A DNA stretch of 64,000 nucleotides from Thiocapsa marina 5811 (GTDB lineage: Bacteria > Pseudomonadota > Gammaproteobacteria > Chromatiales > Chromatiaceae): contig NZ_AFWV01000002.1 in the NCBI RefSeq assembly GCF_000223985.1, forward strand, positions 258,501-322,500, in the 5' to 3' direction. Positions 63,328 through 64,000 of this stretch are shown piece by piece (the stretch's first letter is position 1; every line of letters begins with the position of its first letter). Under the pieces are notes generated by a model. The model worked only from the letters and a program-made list of their open reading frames with translations, was not told the DNA's origin and searched no databases. The position numbers were made by a program, and so were the translations under genes.

Positions 63328-64000
63328 ATGGCGCAGGCAACACGATACGGGCAGTTGACGTTCAGCGACTACGTGGAGCGCGCACTCCGCGAGGGCGCCA
63401 TGTGGACCCTCATGGTCGTGGCGCTCTATCTGGTGCTCGCACTCGTCAGCTACTCTCCGAATGACCCGGGTTGGTCCTACGTCGGGGATGTCTCGCAGGT
63501 CAGCAACGCGGCCGGTCGGGCAGGGGCCTGGTTCGCCGATGTCACGCTCTTTCTGTTCGGGTTCTTCGCCTATCTGCTTCCGGTGATGGTCGGCTGGAGC
63601 GCCTGGCTGGTGTTTCGCGGTCGCGGCGAAGAGCCGGCGCCTCGCACCTGGATTCTGGCGCTGCGCTGGATCGGATTCTTCATCACCATCGTCGCCGGTT
63701 GCGGTTATGCCGCGATTCACCTTGCGGACCTCGGCTCCCATTTGCCGAACGGGGCCGGCGGTGGGCTCGGGTTGCTCGTGAGCGGCAACATGCGTGCCGC
63801 CTTCAACACCACGGGGACCGATCTACTGCTCGGTGGCGCCCTTTTGGTCGGCTTTACGCTCTTCTCCGGGATCTCCTGGCTCAGGGTGGTCGACAACACG
63901 GGCGCTGCCGTTCTGCAGGCCGCCGGCTGGGTCGCAAACGTCGTGCAGGGTGCGGCGACGGGCCTGGTGTTGCGTCGGCAGGCTGCCGCAGCGGCGGAAT
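63328..64000 (+). CDS. ftsK: N-terminal part of DNA translocase FtsK (cut by window end)
   Basis: The frame opens at ATG 63328, with GGAGAG upstream, and runs off the window after 224 codons. Four membrane segments are visible (WTLMVVALYLVLALVSYS, LFLFGFFAYLLPVMVGW, WIGFFITIVAGCGYAAIHLA, LLGGALLVGFTLFSGISWL), with DPGWSY between the first two as in FtsK. The motor domain lies outside. The call rests on the membrane domain alone. Confidence 0.85.
   Translation, partial: MAQATRYGQLTFSDYVERALREGAMWTLMVVALYLVLALVSYSPNDPGWSYVGDVSQVSNAAGRAGAWFADVTLFLFGFFAYLLPVMVGWSAWLVFRGRGEEPAPRTWILALRWIGFFITIVAGCGYAAIHLADLGSHLPNGAGGGLGLLVSGNMRAAFNTTGTDLLLGGALLVGFTLFSGISWLRVVDNTGAAVLQAAGWVANVVQGAATGLVLRRQAAAAAE

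Overview
The window looks like chromosome from a purple sulfur bacterium of the Chromatiaceae (Gammaproteobacteria, high GC), probably close to Thiocapsa. This is inference from gene content: soxYZ apart from any other sox genes, a DsrC-family protein, and a cytoplasmic NAD-type [NiFe] hydrogenase with gene order hoxF-U-Y-H like the Hox2 enzyme known from Thiocapsa roseopersicina. No rRNA, tRNA or CRISPR array was seen.

Layout. 1-14 kb is a surface/secreted-protein island. Three different exported proteins end in the same 247-residue C-terminal module. A fourth, decayed copy lies at about 697-1057, and one of the three genes is split by a 1,901-bp insertion sequence with a 6-bp target duplication. 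Between them sit a methyltransferase with a long helical tail and an RgpF-type glycan protein. 14-31 kb is mostly housekeeping: MoxR/VWA pair, BepA-like protease, soxYZ, LpxL-type acyltransferase, rhodanese, a cysE-iscR-hscB-like group, trmJ/suhB, a CarS-like membrane protein, a metallophosphoesterase, a GH1 glucosidase overlapping a glycosyltransferase, and a fasciclin protein.

31.8-51 kb is a continuous minus-strand signalling block. From its promoter side it runs: MCP, CheB, CheR-TPR, hybrid CheA-REC, single REC, Hpt-REC-REC-GGDEF (intact GGEEF), CheW, a second CheW-like protein, a decayed EAL remnant, KaiC, KaiB, PAS-GGDEF-EAL, and a second large PAS/GAF-GGDEF-EAL. kaiC, kaiB and the first GGDEF-EAL gene overlap by 4 and 1 nt, so they look translationally coupled. 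Taken together it resembles a Wsp-like chemosensory system that makes c-di-GMP, placed beside a KaiBC module coupled to a probable c-di-GMP phosphodiesterase. This is the most interesting system in the window.

51-64 kb holds malQ, a DsrC-family protein with an unusual cysteine-rich tail, a Deg-type protease, Hsp20, a YchJ-like protein, a Uma2-family protein, hoxFUYH, a ParA-like ATPase and the 5' part of ftsK.

A dispersed intergenic repeat with TAAACCGCG / CGCGGTTTA ends occurs at least eight times between 23 and 61 kb. At several genes the terminal TAA or TGA of the repeat is also the stop codon. A second palindromic repeat (GTAGGGTGGACAAGCG type) occurs twice.
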